Assembly (NCBI RefSeq): GCF_018882385.1
Contig: NZ_JACVON010000001.1
Location: forward strand, 728,942 to 792,941
Reading direction: 5' to 3'
DNA from: Polynucleobacter sp. 30F-ANTBAC
GTDB lineage: Bacteria > Pseudomonadota > Gammaproteobacteria > Burkholderiales > Burkholderiaceae
Length of the DNA stretch: 64,000 nucleotides
Part shown: piece after piece, positions 37,807 to 47,183 of the stretch
How positions within the stretch are numbered: the first letter of the stretch is position 1
Layout of the letters: every line of letters starts with the position of its first letter
Notes under the pieces: model-generated
Seen by the model: only the letters and a program-made list of their open reading frames with translations
The model's database searches: none
Told to the model about the DNA's origin: nothing
Translations under genes and position numbers: made by a program

Positions 37807-38937
37807 TTAATTAACTTGATTGCTTATTTGCTTCAGCGCCCACTCAAGATGCTCCAAGACTAAAGGCGTAGATGATTGACGTCGCTTCTGCAAAGCGTTA
37901 CCAATCAATTGTTTGTCTTGCTCACTCACAGCATCGGATCTCAAAGCATTACCCATACCTACTGCTAGATTCCTTTGCCAGGCTTCATAGCCAATTCGTC
38001 GGATAGGGCTACCTTCATGTCGACTTAGAAAGTCCTCTTCAGACCAAGACCACAAATCTAATAAAGAAACATGATCCAAGTGATGGCGAGGCAAAAAGTC
38101 AGGCACTTGGCTCAACTGGGCAAACTTATTCCATGGGCAAGCCAACTGACAATCATCGCAGCCATAAACTCGATTGCCCATCAAAGGGCGCAACTCAAGA
38201 GGAATAGGCCCTTTACTCTCAATCGTTAAATAAGAAATACAACGTCTTGCATCCAGCTGATACGGTCCTGTAATCGCTTGAGTGGGACAGATATCAATAC
38301 AAGCGGAGCATTCACCACAATGACTAGTGACAGGTGCATCGACTGGGAAAGGAACATCAACAAGAATTTCACCTAAGAAAAACATGGAGCCCGCTTCACG
38401 GTTTAATAGTAGCGTGTGCTTGCCACGCCAACCCAAGCCGGATTTCTGAGCTAGTTCCACTTCCATGACAGGACCAGAATCGACAAAAACACGATAGCCA
38501 AAAGGTCCAATTTTTGACGCAATACGATCAGCCAAGGTCTGCAGACGGTTGCGAAGTACCTTATGGTAATCACGTCCTCTTGCATACATGGCCACAACAG
38601 CTTGCTCACCCTGCTCTAGCTTTTGCATTTCCTTTTGGCGCCAATCTAAAGCCGTTCGCATGGGGGCGTTATCCGGCAAGTAATCCATTCGCACCGTTAA
38701 TACTCGAATAGTTCCGGGATGAAGTTTTGAAGGATCCGCTCGCAAATGAGCGTGCTCGCTCATATAATTCATATCACCGTGACAACCTGCATCCAACCAC
38801 TCTCGCAATTTTGGCCCAGCCTGACTCAAATCCGTGTCAGAAACTTTAATATCGCCAAAATCAAGCGCACGAGCTTCTTCTCTCAACCAATCAATTTGAT
38901 TGATCCAATCCAATTCAGATTGAGAACGAGAATTCAT
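37807..38937 (-). CDS. queG: Epoxyqueuosine reductase
   Basis: A 376-residue protein. The N-terminal cobalamin-binding part contains FVDSGPVMEV, whose Asp153 is the likely proton donor. The ferredoxin-like part binds two 4Fe-4S clusters with Cys207, 210, 213 and 217, and Cys260, 263 and 267 plus Cys233. It reduces epoxyqueuosine to queuosine in tRNA using cobalamin. This is of interest because a cobalamin riboswitch is at the window's left edge. The gene is divergent from tsaE by 36 bases. Confidence 0.95.
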   Translation of the reverse strand: MNSRSQSELDWINQIDWLREEARALDFGDIKVSDTDLSQAGPKLREWLDAGCHGDMNYMSEHAHLRADPSKLHPGTIRVLTVRMDYLPDNAPMRTALDWRQKEMQKLEQGEQAVVAMYARGRDYHKVLRNRLQTLADRIASKIGPFGYRVFVDSGPVMEVELAQKSGLGWRGKHTLLLNREAGSMFFLGEILVDVPFPVDAPVTSHCGECSACIDICPTQAITGPYQLDARRCISYLTIESKGPIPLELRPLMGNRVYGCDDCQLACPWNKFAQLSQVPDFLPRHHLDHVSLLDLWSWSEEDFLSRHEGSPIRRIGYEAWQRNLAVGMGNALRSDAVSEQDKQLIGNALQKRRQSSTPLVLEHLEWALKQISNQVN

Positions 38938-38973
38938 GATGTTTTTACTTCCATGATGAGATTGTAGGTTGCC

Positions 38974-39489
38974 ATGACAGAAAAATCACAAGTACTTCAC
39001 TCTGAAGCAGATACAGAACAATTTGCGTCGGATTTAAGCGTGAAAATTCAAGAGCTATTGACCGAACAATCTGAATACTCTCTGAGAATTGCACTTATCG
39101 GTGATCTAGGTGCTGGTAAAACAACCTTTACAAGGTACTTGCTAAAGTCTTTGGGTCATATGGGGAAAGTTAAAAGCCCGACTTATGCTTTGTGTGAACC
39201 GTACGAGGTTGTAATCACTCCACAAAATACAATCCTGAAAACAACTGGTAAAAATTTACAGATACATCACTTCGACTTGTATCGCATGAACTATCCTGAG
39301 GAATGGATTGACGCTGGATTTAAAGAAACCTTATCGAATCCCGGAATTTGTTTAGTCGAATGGCCCGAGAAGGCGGAAGGCACACTCCCTCCATTTGATC
39401 TCACGATTCATTTAGAAACTGATCATGATGACAACCGCTCGCTGAAATTAACCGCGCATACACCCGTCGGGCACTATTTAGTCTCATGA
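38974..39489 (+). CDS. tsaE: tRNA threonylcarbamoyladenosine ATPase TsaE
   Basis: A 171-residue ATPase with Walker A GDLGAGKT at 43-50, KSPTYAL in switch I and HFDLYRM as the conserved motif after it. It drives the TsaBDE complex that makes t6A37 in tRNAs reading ANN codons. Its stop overlaps the amidase start by ATGA, the usual tsaE-amiC order. It is divergent from queG. Confidence 0.93.
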   Translation: MTEKSQVLHSEADTEQFASDLSVKIQELLTEQSEYSLRIALIGDLGAGKTTFTRYLLKSLGHMGKVKSPTYALCEPYEVVITPQNTILKTTGKNLQIHHFDLYRMNYPEEWIDAGFKETLSNPGICLVEWPEKAEGTLPPFDLTIHLETDHDDNRSLKLTAHTPVGHYLVS

Positions 39490-40790
39490 AGTTGCTTCCC
39501 AGAAACCATAAGCGTCGAGACTTACTCAAGCAAATTGCACAAACCAGCGCACTTGTTTTTTTAGGACCCGCACAACTAGCTTGGGGAGCCAAGCTATTAG
39601 CCGTTCGGATGTGGCCCGCTGAAGACTACACGCGCGTGACTTTAGAGTCGGATGAACGCCTTAATGTCAGCCATCAGTTACTCACCAACCCCAATCGCTT
39701 GGTTGTCGATGTAGAGGGTATTGAGCTGACCAACACACTCAGGGAACTGGTTGCTAAAGTTAAAAATAACGACCCCTATGTGGCTCAAGTTCGCGTTGGT
39801 CAATTTCAACCTAAAGTTGTGCGCCTCGTCTTTGACCTCAAAGAAAGTGTTCAGCCTCAATTGTTTACCCTTGATCCAGTTGGCAACTATCAAAATCGCT
39901 TGGTATTTGATTTGTATCCAACAGTAGCCAATGACCCTTTGATGGCGCTCGTTAAAAATAGCTCTAAAAAATCTGCTGCGCTTGACGCGGAAGATCCTAT
40001 TGCCGCTTTTGCCAATAAAGAAATCGAAAAACAAACACCTCATCCAAAAGCACCTGCTGCGACTGATAAGTCTCAGCATCGTCGGCTCCTAACGATTGCC
40101 ATTGATCCGGGTCACGGCGGGGAGGATCCAGGTGCCATTGGCAAAAGAGGTTCCAGAGAAAAAGATATTGTTTTATCGATCTCCAGAAAGCTCAAAGCGC
40201 AAATTGAACAAGAACCCGATATGCGCTCTTATCTCACTAGGGATGGCGATTACTTTGTACCGCTTCATACGCGGGTTAATAAAGCTCGGCGCGTCAAAGC
40301 TGACCTATTCGTATCTGTTCATGCCGATGCCTTTGTAAGACCTAATGCAAGAGGTGCCTCCGTATTTGCGTTATCGCAGCAAGGAGCATCCAGTACCGCA
40401 GCACGCTGGTTAGCCAACAAAGAAAATAGCGCGGACATGATTGGCGGCCTCAATATCAAGTCACAAGATCGGCAAGTTGCTCAACTACTGCTTGATATGT
40501 CGACCACAGCTCAAATCAAAGACAGCCTGAAATTGGGTGATGCCGTTCTTAAACAAATCGGAAGTTTTGCAAAACTTCATAAACCTCACGTTGAACAAGC
40601 GAGCTTCGCAGTACTAAAAGCCCCCGATGTTCCATCCATCCTGATAGAGACCGCGTTCATTAGCAACCCCGAGGAAGAGGCGAGGCTGAACGACCAAGAG
40701 TATCAAGAGCAGATTGCCTCAAGCATCTTAAAAGGCATTAAAAACTATTTCGCCAAGAACCCTCCTGTAGCCAAATCTCGACAAATCTAG
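39486..40790 (+). CDS. amiC: N-acetylmuramoyl-L-alanine amidase with Tat-type signal
   Basis: A 434-residue periplasmic enzyme. The signal contains KRRDLLK around residues 9-15 followed by a hydrophobic stretch, indicating twin-arginine export as for E. coli AmiC. An AMIN domain (about 37-150) targets it to septal peptidoglycan and an Amidase_3 domain (about 203-430) holds zinc ligands in IDPGHGGEDPGA and later SVHADAF. It splits the amide link between peptide and glycan during daughter-cell separation. It overlaps tsaE; tRNA-Lys follows. Confidence 0.94.
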   Translation: MKLLPRNHKRRDLLKQIAQTSALVFLGPAQLAWGAKLLAVRMWPAEDYTRVTLESDERLNVSHQLLTNPNRLVVDVEGIELTNTLRELVAKVKNNDPYVAQVRVGQFQPKVVRLVFDLKESVQPQLFTLDPVGNYQNRLVFDLYPTVANDPLMALVKNSSKKSAALDAEDPIAAFANKEIEKQTPHPKAPAATDKSQHRRLLTIAIDPGHGGEDPGAIGKRGSREKDIVLSISRKLKAQIEQEPDMRSYLTRDGDYFVPLHTRVNKARRVKADLFVSVHADAFVRPNARGASVFALSQQGASSTAARWLANKENSADMIGGLNIKSQDRQVAQLLLDMSTTAQIKDSLKLGDAVLKQIGSFAKLHKPHVEQASFAVLKAPDVPSILIETAFISNPEEEARLNDQEYQEQIASSILKGIKNYFAKNPPVAKSRQI

Positions 40791-40810
40791 CTCTTATTCC
40801 AAAAGTCCGC

Positions 40811-40816
40811 TATAAT
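40811..40816 (+). promoter_or_regulatory. -10 element of the tRNA-Lys promoter
   Basis: A perfect TATAAT lies 17 bases before the mature tRNA-Lys start. The T-rich stretch between them could hold the transcription start. No strong -35 hexamer is visible at the expected position. Confidence 0.6.
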
Positions 40817-40833
40817 CTTTTTTTTCGCAAGAT

Positions 40834-40909
40834 GGGTCGGTAGCTCAGCCGGTAGAGCAGCGGACTTTTAATCCGTTGGTCGCGAGTTCGAATCTCGCCC
40901 GACCCACCA
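40834..40909 (+). tRNA. tRNA-Lys (anticodon TTT)
   Basis: A 76-base tRNA with acceptor GGGTCGG/CCGACCC, D-arm GCTC...GAGC, anticodon stem GCGGA/TCCGT with loop CTTTTAA (anticodon TTT), T-arm with GTTCGAATC and an encoded CCA. Confidence 0.96.
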
Positions 40910-40939
40910 TCTGCTAGCATCAATAGATGCAAATTCAAG

Positions 40940-40970
40940 ACCACCTCAGCGTAAGCTTCGGTGGTTTTTT
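40940..40970 (+). terminator. Rho-independent terminator after tRNA-Lys
   Basis: ACCACC at 40940-40945 pairs with GGTGGT at 40960-40965, with an inner AGC/GCT pair, followed by a T-run to 40970. Confidence 0.85.
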
Positions 40971-41031
40971 ATTGCCAAAAATTAAATGATTGAGTCACTA
41001 GGTAACTATCTAGTTATTTTGTTGGAGGTGA

Positions 41032-41247
41032 TCAGAATAGATCTTTGATATTAACTTCGACCCAACCTTTAAGATCGCGGTTAGAGTCTTTCGATAACTC
41101 CTCATCCAAGACATGGTGCAAGGAAATCTCTCCTGAGGTGTCGATACTGAATGGCAACGCTTCTGGCCCGTCAATTTGGCCAGACTCCACCAAATCATAA
41201 ATAATATCGAGTAATCGGGTTGCTTTATCGTAATATTCTTCTTCCAT
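41032..41247 (-). CDS. Small acidic protein of unknown function
   Basis: A 71-residue protein, strongly acidic (MEEEYYDKATRLLDIIYDLVE at the N-terminus), probably alpha-helical at first with a later HHVLDEELSKD stretch. AAGGG lies 6 bases upstream of the ATG, a good ribosome binding site. No signal peptide or membrane segment is seen and I do not recognise a family. A longer frame on the same strand (41010-41315) overlaps it but looks less protein-like. The winged-helix gene is divergent and about 115 bases away. Confidence 0.6.
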   Translation of the reverse strand: MEEEYYDKATRLLDIIYDLVESGQIDGPEALPFSIDTSGEISLHHVLDEELSKDSNRDLKGWVEVNIKDLF

Positions 41248-41363
41248 AAACCCTTGATTTCTTCGTTTTCAACAGTATTTAAAACTAATTTATAACATTT
41301 ATAAAATAGGATCAAATAAAGTCTGTAATATTTAATTTACATAAATTAACGAGATAGGCAAAT

Positions 41364-41699
41364 ATTATCGAGATTAATCAAAAGCTTCATGCTTATATCT
41401 CTTATCTTAAACATGAAACTGCTGTTAACGAAAGTTACGGTTTGGACTTATTTCAAATAAAAATCCTCAACGCGATCCTTTTTGCGGAAGAAAAAAAACA
41501 ACAAATTTGCGTATCTGATCTCCTTGCCATGTCAGATATTGCATCACCAGCAACCGTGCATGCCGCACTCAAAAAGTTAACTTCTAAAAACTTGCTAATG
41601 TTTGAGACGATCCCAGACAATCGATCAAAATTTATCAAACTCACCCAAGAGGGGCAAGAGCGCTTTACAACGCTTAGCAACTCACTCAAAAAAATTTAA
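41364..41699 (+). CDS. MarR-like winged-helix protein, probable ATT start
   Basis: If read from ATT 41364 this gives 111 residues; from TTG 41442 it gives 85. The shorter form has the winged helix (VSDLLAMSDIASPATVHAALKKLTSKNLLMFE, then a wing with PDNRSKFIKLTQEGQERF). The upstream codons read as an amphipathic helix (EINQKLHAYISYLKHET) that would fit helix 1 of MarR proteins, and GAGATAGG lies 6 bases before the ATT. No ATG is available in the open frame, which begins at 41358. It is likely a DNA-binding protein; target unknown. The universal stress gene follows. Confidence 0.62.
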   Translation: MIEINQKLHAYISYLKHETAVNESYGLDLFQIKILNAILFAEEKKQQICVSDLLAMSDIASPATVHAALKKLTSKNLLMFETIPDNRSKFIKLTQEGQERFTTLSNSLKKI

Positions 41700-41865
41700 A
41701 TAACTAAAGTAGTTCAATAACTTTAGTTGTAAAAACAAGCAAATGCCAATTAGCTTGAAAGCCATTAACTCATGCCAAGCTCAGCAACAAATAAGCCAAA
41801 AATCTAAGTCAGTATTAAATATGGCTTAATATATAAAAGTAAGATTAAAAAATTAGGGAGATAAC

Positions 41866-42294
41866 ATGAAGGTTTTAGCATCAATTGATGGTTCAAAGCA
41901 CAGCGTAAAAGCGGTTGACTACCTTATTAAAAATGCTGATATGTTTTCAGCCAAGGGTTCTGGCTTAGTTCTACTTCACGTAGAAGCTGATGTCATTCCA
42001 CCAGAAGTTACTCAATATATCCCTAAAAAAACGATCAATGAATGGTACGCAGATCAAGGCAAAAAAGCTGTCAAAGCAGCGATTGCAAAATTAGACAAAG
42101 CGAAGATTCCATACAAACTGATTCAAAAAATAGGTCCTGTTGCGGATACGATTCTTGAAGAAGCTAAGACTTCTAAATCTGACATGATCGTGATGGGATC
42201 TCATGGTCATGGCTCATTAATGAGCTTGGTAATGGGCTCCATTACAACCCAGGTTCTATCTCAAGCGAAGCAACCTGTATTGATTATCAAATAA
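41866..42294 (+). CDS. Universal stress protein, UspA family
   Basis: A 142-residue single-domain protein. It has VLASIDGSKHS at the start and the ATP-binding motif GSHGHGSLMSLVMGS near the C-terminus (G-2x-G-9x-G/S), so it probably binds ATP. AGGGAG lies 7 bases before the start. Such proteins appear in stationary phase and stress. The gene has its own terminator. Confidence 0.92.
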   Translation: MKVLASIDGSKHSVKAVDYLIKNADMFSAKGSGLVLLHVEADVIPPEVTQYIPKKTINEWYADQGKKAVKAAIAKLDKAKIPYKLIQKIGPVADTILEEAKTSKSDMIVMGSHGHGSLMSLVMGSITTQVLSQAKQPVLIIK

Positions 42295-42311
42295 GGTTTT
42301 TTTAGTTATTC

Positions 42312-42349
42312 AAAAGCCGCTAGCTGAGCAATTCAGTTAGCGGCTTTTT
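42312..42349 (+). terminator. Rho-independent terminator after the universal stress gene
   Basis: AAAAGCCGCTA pairs with TAGCGGCTTTTT, with an inner CTGA/TCAG extension. It can act for both strands because of flanking A and T runs; plsY converges from the right. Confidence 0.88.
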
Positions 42350-42387
42350 AGTTTTAGAACTTCGCTTAGAAAACAGTGTTACCTCGC

Positions 42388-42999
42388 TTACTTCTTAGCG
42401 CCTAACCGCCCCTCAGTGCCATTCAGTAATTTCTGAATATTGCCTTGATGACGCCAAATCAAAAGAGCACTCATCGCCGCAATGGCCAAAGCCATCGGCT
42501 GAAAACCAAATAAAAACACAAAATAAACCGGGGCAAATAGAGCAGTAATCAAAGCTGCCAATGATGAATAGCGCATAAAGAAAGCCACAATGAGCCACGT
42601 AGATAAAGCGGCTAAGCCCAACCAAGCACTGATACCCAATAAGATACCCAATGCAGTTGCCACGCCTTTACCACCTTTAAATCTATGGAATACTGGAAAT
42701 AAATGACCTAAAAATGCTGCTACAGCAACAGTCGGTAAGACCCAAGAATCCACATCCACACCAATCAGCGCCCTAGCTAGAAATATCGCCAGATAACCTT
42801 TTAAAGCATCGCCAACTAGGGTTAGAACGGCGGCCAACTTATTACCTGTTCGCAACACATTGGTAGCACCAGGATTACCCGATCCATAGGAATGGGGATC
42901 CGGCAAGCGCATCGCCTTACTCACCACCACCGCAAAGGAAATCGATCCAATGAAGTAAGAAGCCAAAATTAATAAAAAGTAAAAAACTGACTGAGTCAT
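42388..42999 (-). CDS. plsY: Glycerol-3-phosphate acyltransferase PlsY
   Basis: A 203-residue inner-membrane enzyme that acylates glycerol-3-phosphate from acyl-phosphate. Its conserved loops are [18 protein letters not shown] and [14 protein letters not shown]. About five membrane segments are present. It starts 2 bases after the xerD stop on the same strand. Confidence 0.95.
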   Translation of the reverse strand: MTQSVFYFLLILASYFIGSISFAVVVSKAMRLPDPHSYGSGNPGATNVLRTGNKLAAVLTLVGDALKGYLAIFLARALIGVDVDSWVLPTVAVAAFLGHLFPVFHRFKGGKGVATALGILLGISAWLGLAALSTWLIVAFFMRYSSLAALITALFAPVYFVFLFGFQPMALAIAAMSALLIWRHQGNIQKLLNGTEGRLGAKK

Positions 43000-43001
43000 A
43001 G

Positions 43002-43979
43002 TTAAGCTCTAGGGTGATGTTGTTGATGAATATTTTTTAAACGCTCGCGTGCCACATGGGTATAAATTTGAGTGGTGGATATGTCTGCATGTCCTAATAA
43101 TAATTGAACCACTCTTAAATCCGCACCATGATTTAAGAGGTGTGTTGCAAATGCATGTCGCAAAGTATGGGGAGATAAGGGCACCAGAATATTGGCCAAA
43201 GTGGCATATCGTTTAATGATGTGCCAAAAAGCTTGGCGCGTCATACCTTCTCCAGTATGTCTCGCTAAAAATAAAGCCTGACTGCTTTTGGGCTTACCTT
43301 TGATATCCAGTAACCGAGGGCGCGCTTCATCAAGGTACTTTTGGATCCAATCGGCCGCCTCACCACCAAAAGGCACCAAACGTTCTTTGCCGCCCTTGCC
43401 ACTCACAATGCGAACAACGCCCTCATTCAAGCCCACTTCAATGGTTTTGAGGTTGACGATTTCTGAAACACGCAAACCACTGGCATACATCAACTCGAGC
43501 ATCGTGCGATCTCTCAAACCCAAGGGTGTCTCAATATCGGGTGCAGCCAATAAATCCTCTACCTGAGACTCACTCAAAGTCTTGGGAAACCTTGGTGCCT
43601 GCTTGGCAGCTCTTAAATTTAAGCAAGGGTCATTTTTAATGAAATGTTTTCGGATACCTAATCGATAAAACCGTTTCAATACCGTTAAACGACGATTAGC
43701 CGTTGTGGCTTTATCAGCTCTTCGATAAGCCATATACGCCATGACATCAGCAGCATCCACATCGTAAATACCTTTTTGAGATTCAAGATCCAACCAGCGT
43801 GCGAACAAAAGCAGATCACGCCGATACGCCGAAAGGCTGTTTTTAGAGAGCCCATCCTCTAGCCAACAGGTGTCGCAAAATGTATCGATGGCTTCTTGAC
43901 TAGCTATCAATGTTCTACTGACCGACTGAACAGTCAGATCATCATTATTTGTGCCAAGAATTGTTTTTTTGACTACCAT
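43002..43979 (-). CDS. xerD: Site-specific tyrosine recombinase XerD
   Basis: A 325-residue tyrosine recombinase with the complete catalytic set: Arg170, Lys195, His271, Arg274, His297 and the nucleophile Tyr306 in QIYTHV. The N-terminal core-binding domain begins near residue 30 after a polar extension. XerD with XerC resolves chromosome dimers at dif during division. XerD rather than XerC is preferred by the sequence around the active site, but the assignment rests on similarity I cannot test. It is followed by plsY. Confidence 0.87.
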   Translation of the reverse strand: MVVKKTILGTNNDDLTVQSVSRTLIASQEAIDTFCDTCWLEDGLSKNSLSAYRRDLLLFARWLDLESQKGIYDVDAADVMAYMAYRRADKATTANRRLTVLKRFYRLGIRKHFIKNDPCLNLRAAKQAPRFPKTLSESQVEDLLAAPDIETPLGLRDRTMLELMYASGLRVSEIVNLKTIEVGLNEGVVRIVSGKGGKERLVPFGGEAADWIQKYLDEARPRLLDIKGKPKSSQALFLARHTGEGMTRQAFWHIIKRYATLANILVPLSPHTLRHAFATHLLNHGADLRVVQLLLGHADISTTQIYTHVARERLKNIHQQHHPRA

Positions 43980-44006
43980 TGAGCTTTCATTCTAAAAGAG
44001 ACCCCA

Positions 44007-44897
44007 GTGAATCCCGCATTTTTATTACTTCCTGATTTTCTACTGATTTTGCTGGGATTCCTACTAGTTCGTTATTCAGCCCTTCATAAAGATATTTGGA
44101 CAGCCGCTGAGAAGTTAGTTTATTACCTTCTATTCCCTGCTCTGTTATTTCACTCCATTAACAAAACCAATTTTGACTGGGCGGGAACGTCTGACATGCT
44201 TTTGGTTGCAGTCATAGCTTTTCTCTCTGCGATGGTTTTAGGCTACGCCTCCAAATGGCTATTCAAACCCAGTGACCTCAGTTTTTCATCGGGGTTCCAA
44301 ACATCCTTTCGCTTCAACTCTTACATTGCCTTTGCTGCAGCAGGTCGTCTCGCTGGAGAGGAAGGCGTGGCACTGATGGCCATCATTAGTGGATGCCTCG
44401 TACCTTTTGCTAACGCCACCTCAGTTTGGGCTCTAGCCAAACATTCTGAAACACATATCTTTAAAGAAATTATTAAAAATCCTTTAATTATTGCTACCGT
44501 TCTCGGCTTAACAACCAATCTACTCGGATTGACGATGCCAGAGTACTTGGCAATGAGTTTGCAGCGCTTAGGTTCAGCATCCATTGCGTTAGGTCTACTG
44601 AGTGTGGGTGCAGGGCTGATGTGGGTTAAGAGCAAAAAAGATGGCGCTCTAATCACTTACTGGACCTTTATCAAACTAATCGTTTGCCCAGCCATTGCTC
44701 TAACCGTTGGACGCTACTTTGAGTTACCGCCAGCGCAGTTAACCAATGTTGTTTTATTTGCAGCCCTTCCAACCGCAACTAGCGCTTATGTTTTAGCCAA
44801 TCGCATGAAAGGCGATGGTGCTTTGGTTGCTGTTTGCATTTCCGTGATGACACTACTGGCGGCTTTGACGCTACCTTTTTGGCTCAACGTGATTTAA
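44007..44897 (+). CDS. AEC-family (auxin efflux carrier-like) transporter
   Basis: A 296-residue membrane protein with about ten helices in two inverted five-helix repeats. LLPDFLLILLGFLLVRY, the conserved polar break near FRFNSYIAFAAAGRLAG and the C-terminal ATSAYVLANRMKGDG match AEC carriers, which move organic acids, often malonate or malate. The substrate cannot be read. It is divergent from xerD and its stop overlaps the converging murB end by 4 bases. Confidence 0.87.
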   Translation: MNPAFLLLPDFLLILLGFLLVRYSALHKDIWTAAEKLVYYLLFPALLFHSINKTNFDWAGTSDMLLVAVIAFLSAMVLGYASKWLFKPSDLSFSSGFQTSFRFNSYIAFAAAGRLAGEEGVALMAIISGCLVPFANATSVWALAKHSETHIFKEIIKNPLIIATVLGLTTNLLGLTMPEYLAMSLQRLGSASIALGLLSVGAGLMWVKSKKDGALITYWTFIKLIVCPAIALTVGRYFELPPAQLTNVVLFAALPTATSAYVLANRMKGDGALVAVCISVMTLLAALTLPFWLNVI

Positions 44898-45922
44898 GCG
44901 AATAGGACGGGCTCAATTGAGAGCTGCACGCCAAAAGTATCAAAAACTTTAGTTTGGATCTGTTGCGCCAAAGCCAATAACTCGGAACCTGTTCCGCCAC
45001 CGTGATGAACCAAGACCAAAGCTTGCTTCTCATAAACACCAACGTGCCCGCTTCGGTAGCCTTTAAAACCGCATTGATCGATCAACCAGCCAGCCGCTAA
45101 CTTCCAATCACTGCTAGAAGAATTAGCGGGGTAGGCGACCAAATGAGGAAAGCGCTCTTTCAACAATTGATACTGTTGCGATGGAACGATCGGGTTATGA
45201 AAGAAGCTTCCAGAGTTCCCTAAGATTTTAGGGTTCGGCAATTTAGCAGAGCGTATCTCACAAACTTTATTAAAAATATCTTTTGGGGTAATTTTTTCTT
45301 TTTTCTGAATCTGTTCAGAAAAAGCTTTAGCCAATTCCGCATAGGTTAAATTGGGTTGCCAATGCTTTGGCAATTTAAAACAAACCGAACTCACGATATA
45401 ACGATTGGGATCATTTTTAAAAACGCTGTGACGATAAGCAAACTGACACTCAGCAGCGCTAAATTGAACCCATTCATTTCTTTGGGCATCAAAGGCTGTC
45501 AAACTATCCATTACCTCAGATAATTCCAACCCATAAGCTCCAATATTTTGAATAGGGGATGCCCCAACCGTTCCAGGAATCAAAGCCAGGTTCTCTAGAC
45601 CACCGTAACCTTGGTCGACTGTCCAGGTAACAAACTCATGCCAATCCTCTCCTGCCATCGCCTCAAGCAAAACATGTGTATCGGTTGACTCCAACAAGCG
45701 GCGCCCTTTGATTTGCATGAGTCCGGTGTAACCAAGGAGATTAGTCGCCAAGACCAAATTGCTACCACCCCCCAATACCTGCCATGGAGCCTTTTGTTGC
45801 TGGGCTTTTTCAACGAACAACGGAATATCACTCACCTCTGTTAAATAGGCTAAATGATCCGCAAAAACATCAAATCCAAAGGTGTTGTGTGCACGCAATG
45901 TAGCGCGTAAATCGATCTTCAT
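44894..45922 (-). CDS. murB: UDP-N-acetylenolpyruvoylglucosamine reductase
   Basis: A 342-residue FAD enzyme, E. coli-type. The FAD-binding part contains GGGSNLVLA and GTVGASPIQNIGAYG, and GNSGSFFHNP marks the substrate side with its catalytic serine. It makes UDP-MurNAc in peptidoglycan synthesis. The length fits the type I form with an extra lid domain. It is divergent from yajQ. Confidence 0.95.
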   Translation of the reverse strand: MKIDLRATLRAHNTFGFDVFADHLAYLTEVSDIPLFVEKAQQQKAPWQVLGGGSNLVLATNLLGYTGLMQIKGRRLLESTDTHVLLEAMAGEDWHEFVTWTVDQGYGGLENLALIPGTVGASPIQNIGAYGLELSEVMDSLTAFDAQRNEWVQFSAAECQFAYRHSVFKNDPNRYIVSSVCFKLPKHWQPNLTYAELAKAFSEQIQKKEKITPKDIFNKVCEIRSAKLPNPKILGNSGSFFHNPIVPSQQYQLLKERFPHLVAYPANSSSSDWKLAAGWLIDQCGFKGYRSGHVGVYEKQALVLVHHGGGTGSELLALAQQIQTKVFDTFGVQLSIEPVLFA

Positions 45923-45971
45923 GCCACAATCTTAACTGTGATTAACTTGATTTTAGATTTTTAGGTGAAAT

Positions 45972-46457
45972 ATGCCCTCATTTGACGTTGTATGCGAACC
46001 GGACATGATTGAAGTAAAAAATGCTCTGGAACAATCGAATAAAGAAATTTCAACTCGTTTTGACTTTAAAGGTTCGGATGCTCGCATCGAACAAAAAGGG
46101 GAAGAGTTGATGTTATTTGGTGATGACGACTTTAAGTTAAGACAAGTCAAAGATGTACTTCTCAATAAACTTGCGAAGCGCAGCGTGGACGTTCGTTTCT
46201 TAAAAGATGGCAAGCTAGAAAAAATCTCCGGTGACAAGTTAAAACAAATCATCGAAGTTCAAAAAGGCATCAATACTGAACTTGCTAAAAAGATTGTGCG
46301 CATCATTAAAGACAGCAAAATCAAAGTTCAAGCTAGCATACAAGGTGACGCTGTGCGTGTGACTGGTGGCAAGCGCGATGACCTTCAAGAAGTAATGGCC
46401 ATGCTTCGCAAAGATGTTGAAGAAGCGCCACTAGGATTTAATAACTTTAGAGATTAA
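45972..46457 (+). CDS. yajQ: YajQ-family nucleotide-binding protein
   Basis: A 161-residue protein with two ferredoxin-like folds. [21 protein letters not shown] and [11 protein letters not shown] are the family's N-terminal marks, and the second half holds [23 protein letters not shown]. YajQ proteins bind nucleotides; some Xanthomonas members bind cyclic di-GMP. It ends before a bidirectional terminator shared with sodB. Confidence 0.93.
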   Translation: MPSFDVVCEPDMIEVKNALEQSNKEISTRFDFKGSDARIEQKGEELMLFGDDDFKLRQVKDVLLNKLAKRSVDVRFLKDGKLEKISGDKLKQIIEVQKGINTELAKKIVRIIKDSKIKVQASIQGDAVRVTGGKRDDLQEVMAMLRKDVEEAPLGFNNFRD

Positions 46458-46501
46458 TACGTCGACGTTATAAGACGTCTTAAAAGTGAACCCTAAGAAA
46501 G

Positions 46502-46532
46502 AAAAAGGCCTCTCAACATGAGAGGCCTTTTG
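46502..46532. terminator. Bidirectional rho-independent terminator
   Basis: AAAAGGCCTCTC pairs with GAGAGGCCTTTT across a short loop. A-run and T-run flanks allow action on both strands, between converging yajQ and sodB. Confidence 0.9.
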
Positions 46533-46548
46533 CATACTAGAGAACTAA

Positions 46549-47127
46549 TTAAGCAAAGTTCTTTGCAACAAATTCCCAATTCACCAAATTCCAGAATGCC
46601 TCAACATACTTAGGGCGCGCATTGCGATAGTCAACATAGTAAGCATGCTCCCACACGTCACAAGTCAATAAAGGCTTTGCATCTGTTGTCAACGGTGTTG
46701 CTGCATTGCTTGTAGAAACCAAATCCAATGAACCGTCCGCTTTTTTAACCAACCATGCCCAGCCTGAACCAAATGTTCCAACCGCACACTTTGTAAATTC
46801 TTCTTTGAATTTATCAAATGAACCAAACTTAGCATTAATTGCATCAGCCAATGGGCCTGTTGGAGCACCACCGCCGTTAGGTGTTAAGCCCATCCAGTAG
46901 AAAGTGTGATTCCAAACTTGAGCTGAGTTATTGAAAATACCTGCTGAAGATTTTTTAACAATATCTTCTAAGCTCATGTTTTCAAATTCAGTACCCTTGA
47001 TCAAGTTATTCAAGTTAGTAGCATAAGTTTGATGATGTTTACCGTAATGAAACTCTAAAGTTTCTTTAGAAATATGAGGTGCTAACGCATCTAAGGCGTA
47101 AGGCAATTGTGGCAACGTGTGTTCCAT
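46549..47127 (-). CDS. sodB: Iron superoxide dismutase
   Basis: A 192-residue enzyme with metal ligands His27, His74, Asp157 and His161. Gln70 in NNSAQVWNH lies at the position that marks iron-type enzymes. [25 protein letters not shown] is the metal-site region. It removes superoxide in the cytoplasm. AGGAGAT lies before the start. Manganese or cambialistic use is possible but less likely. Confidence 0.94.
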   Translation of the reverse strand: MEHTLPQLPYALDALAPHISKETLEFHYGKHHQTYATNLNNLIKGTEFENMSLEDIVKKSSAGIFNNSAQVWNHTFYWMGLTPNGGGAPTGPLADAINAKFGSFDKFKEEFTKCAVGTFGSGWAWLVKKADGSLDLVSTSNAATPLTTDAKPLLTCDVWEHAYYVDYRNARPKYVEAFWNLVNWEFVAKNFA

Positions 47128-47183
47128 GAAGATCTCCTAGTTAATCTCAATCATTAATTACAAAAATTACGTTATCGGTCATT

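Noticed and set aside
41010-41315. 101-codon frame overlapping the small acidic protein gene
   Set aside because: Basic, cysteine- and tryptophan-rich reading in an alternative frame, without a ribosome binding site. The 71-residue frame inside it has a good one.
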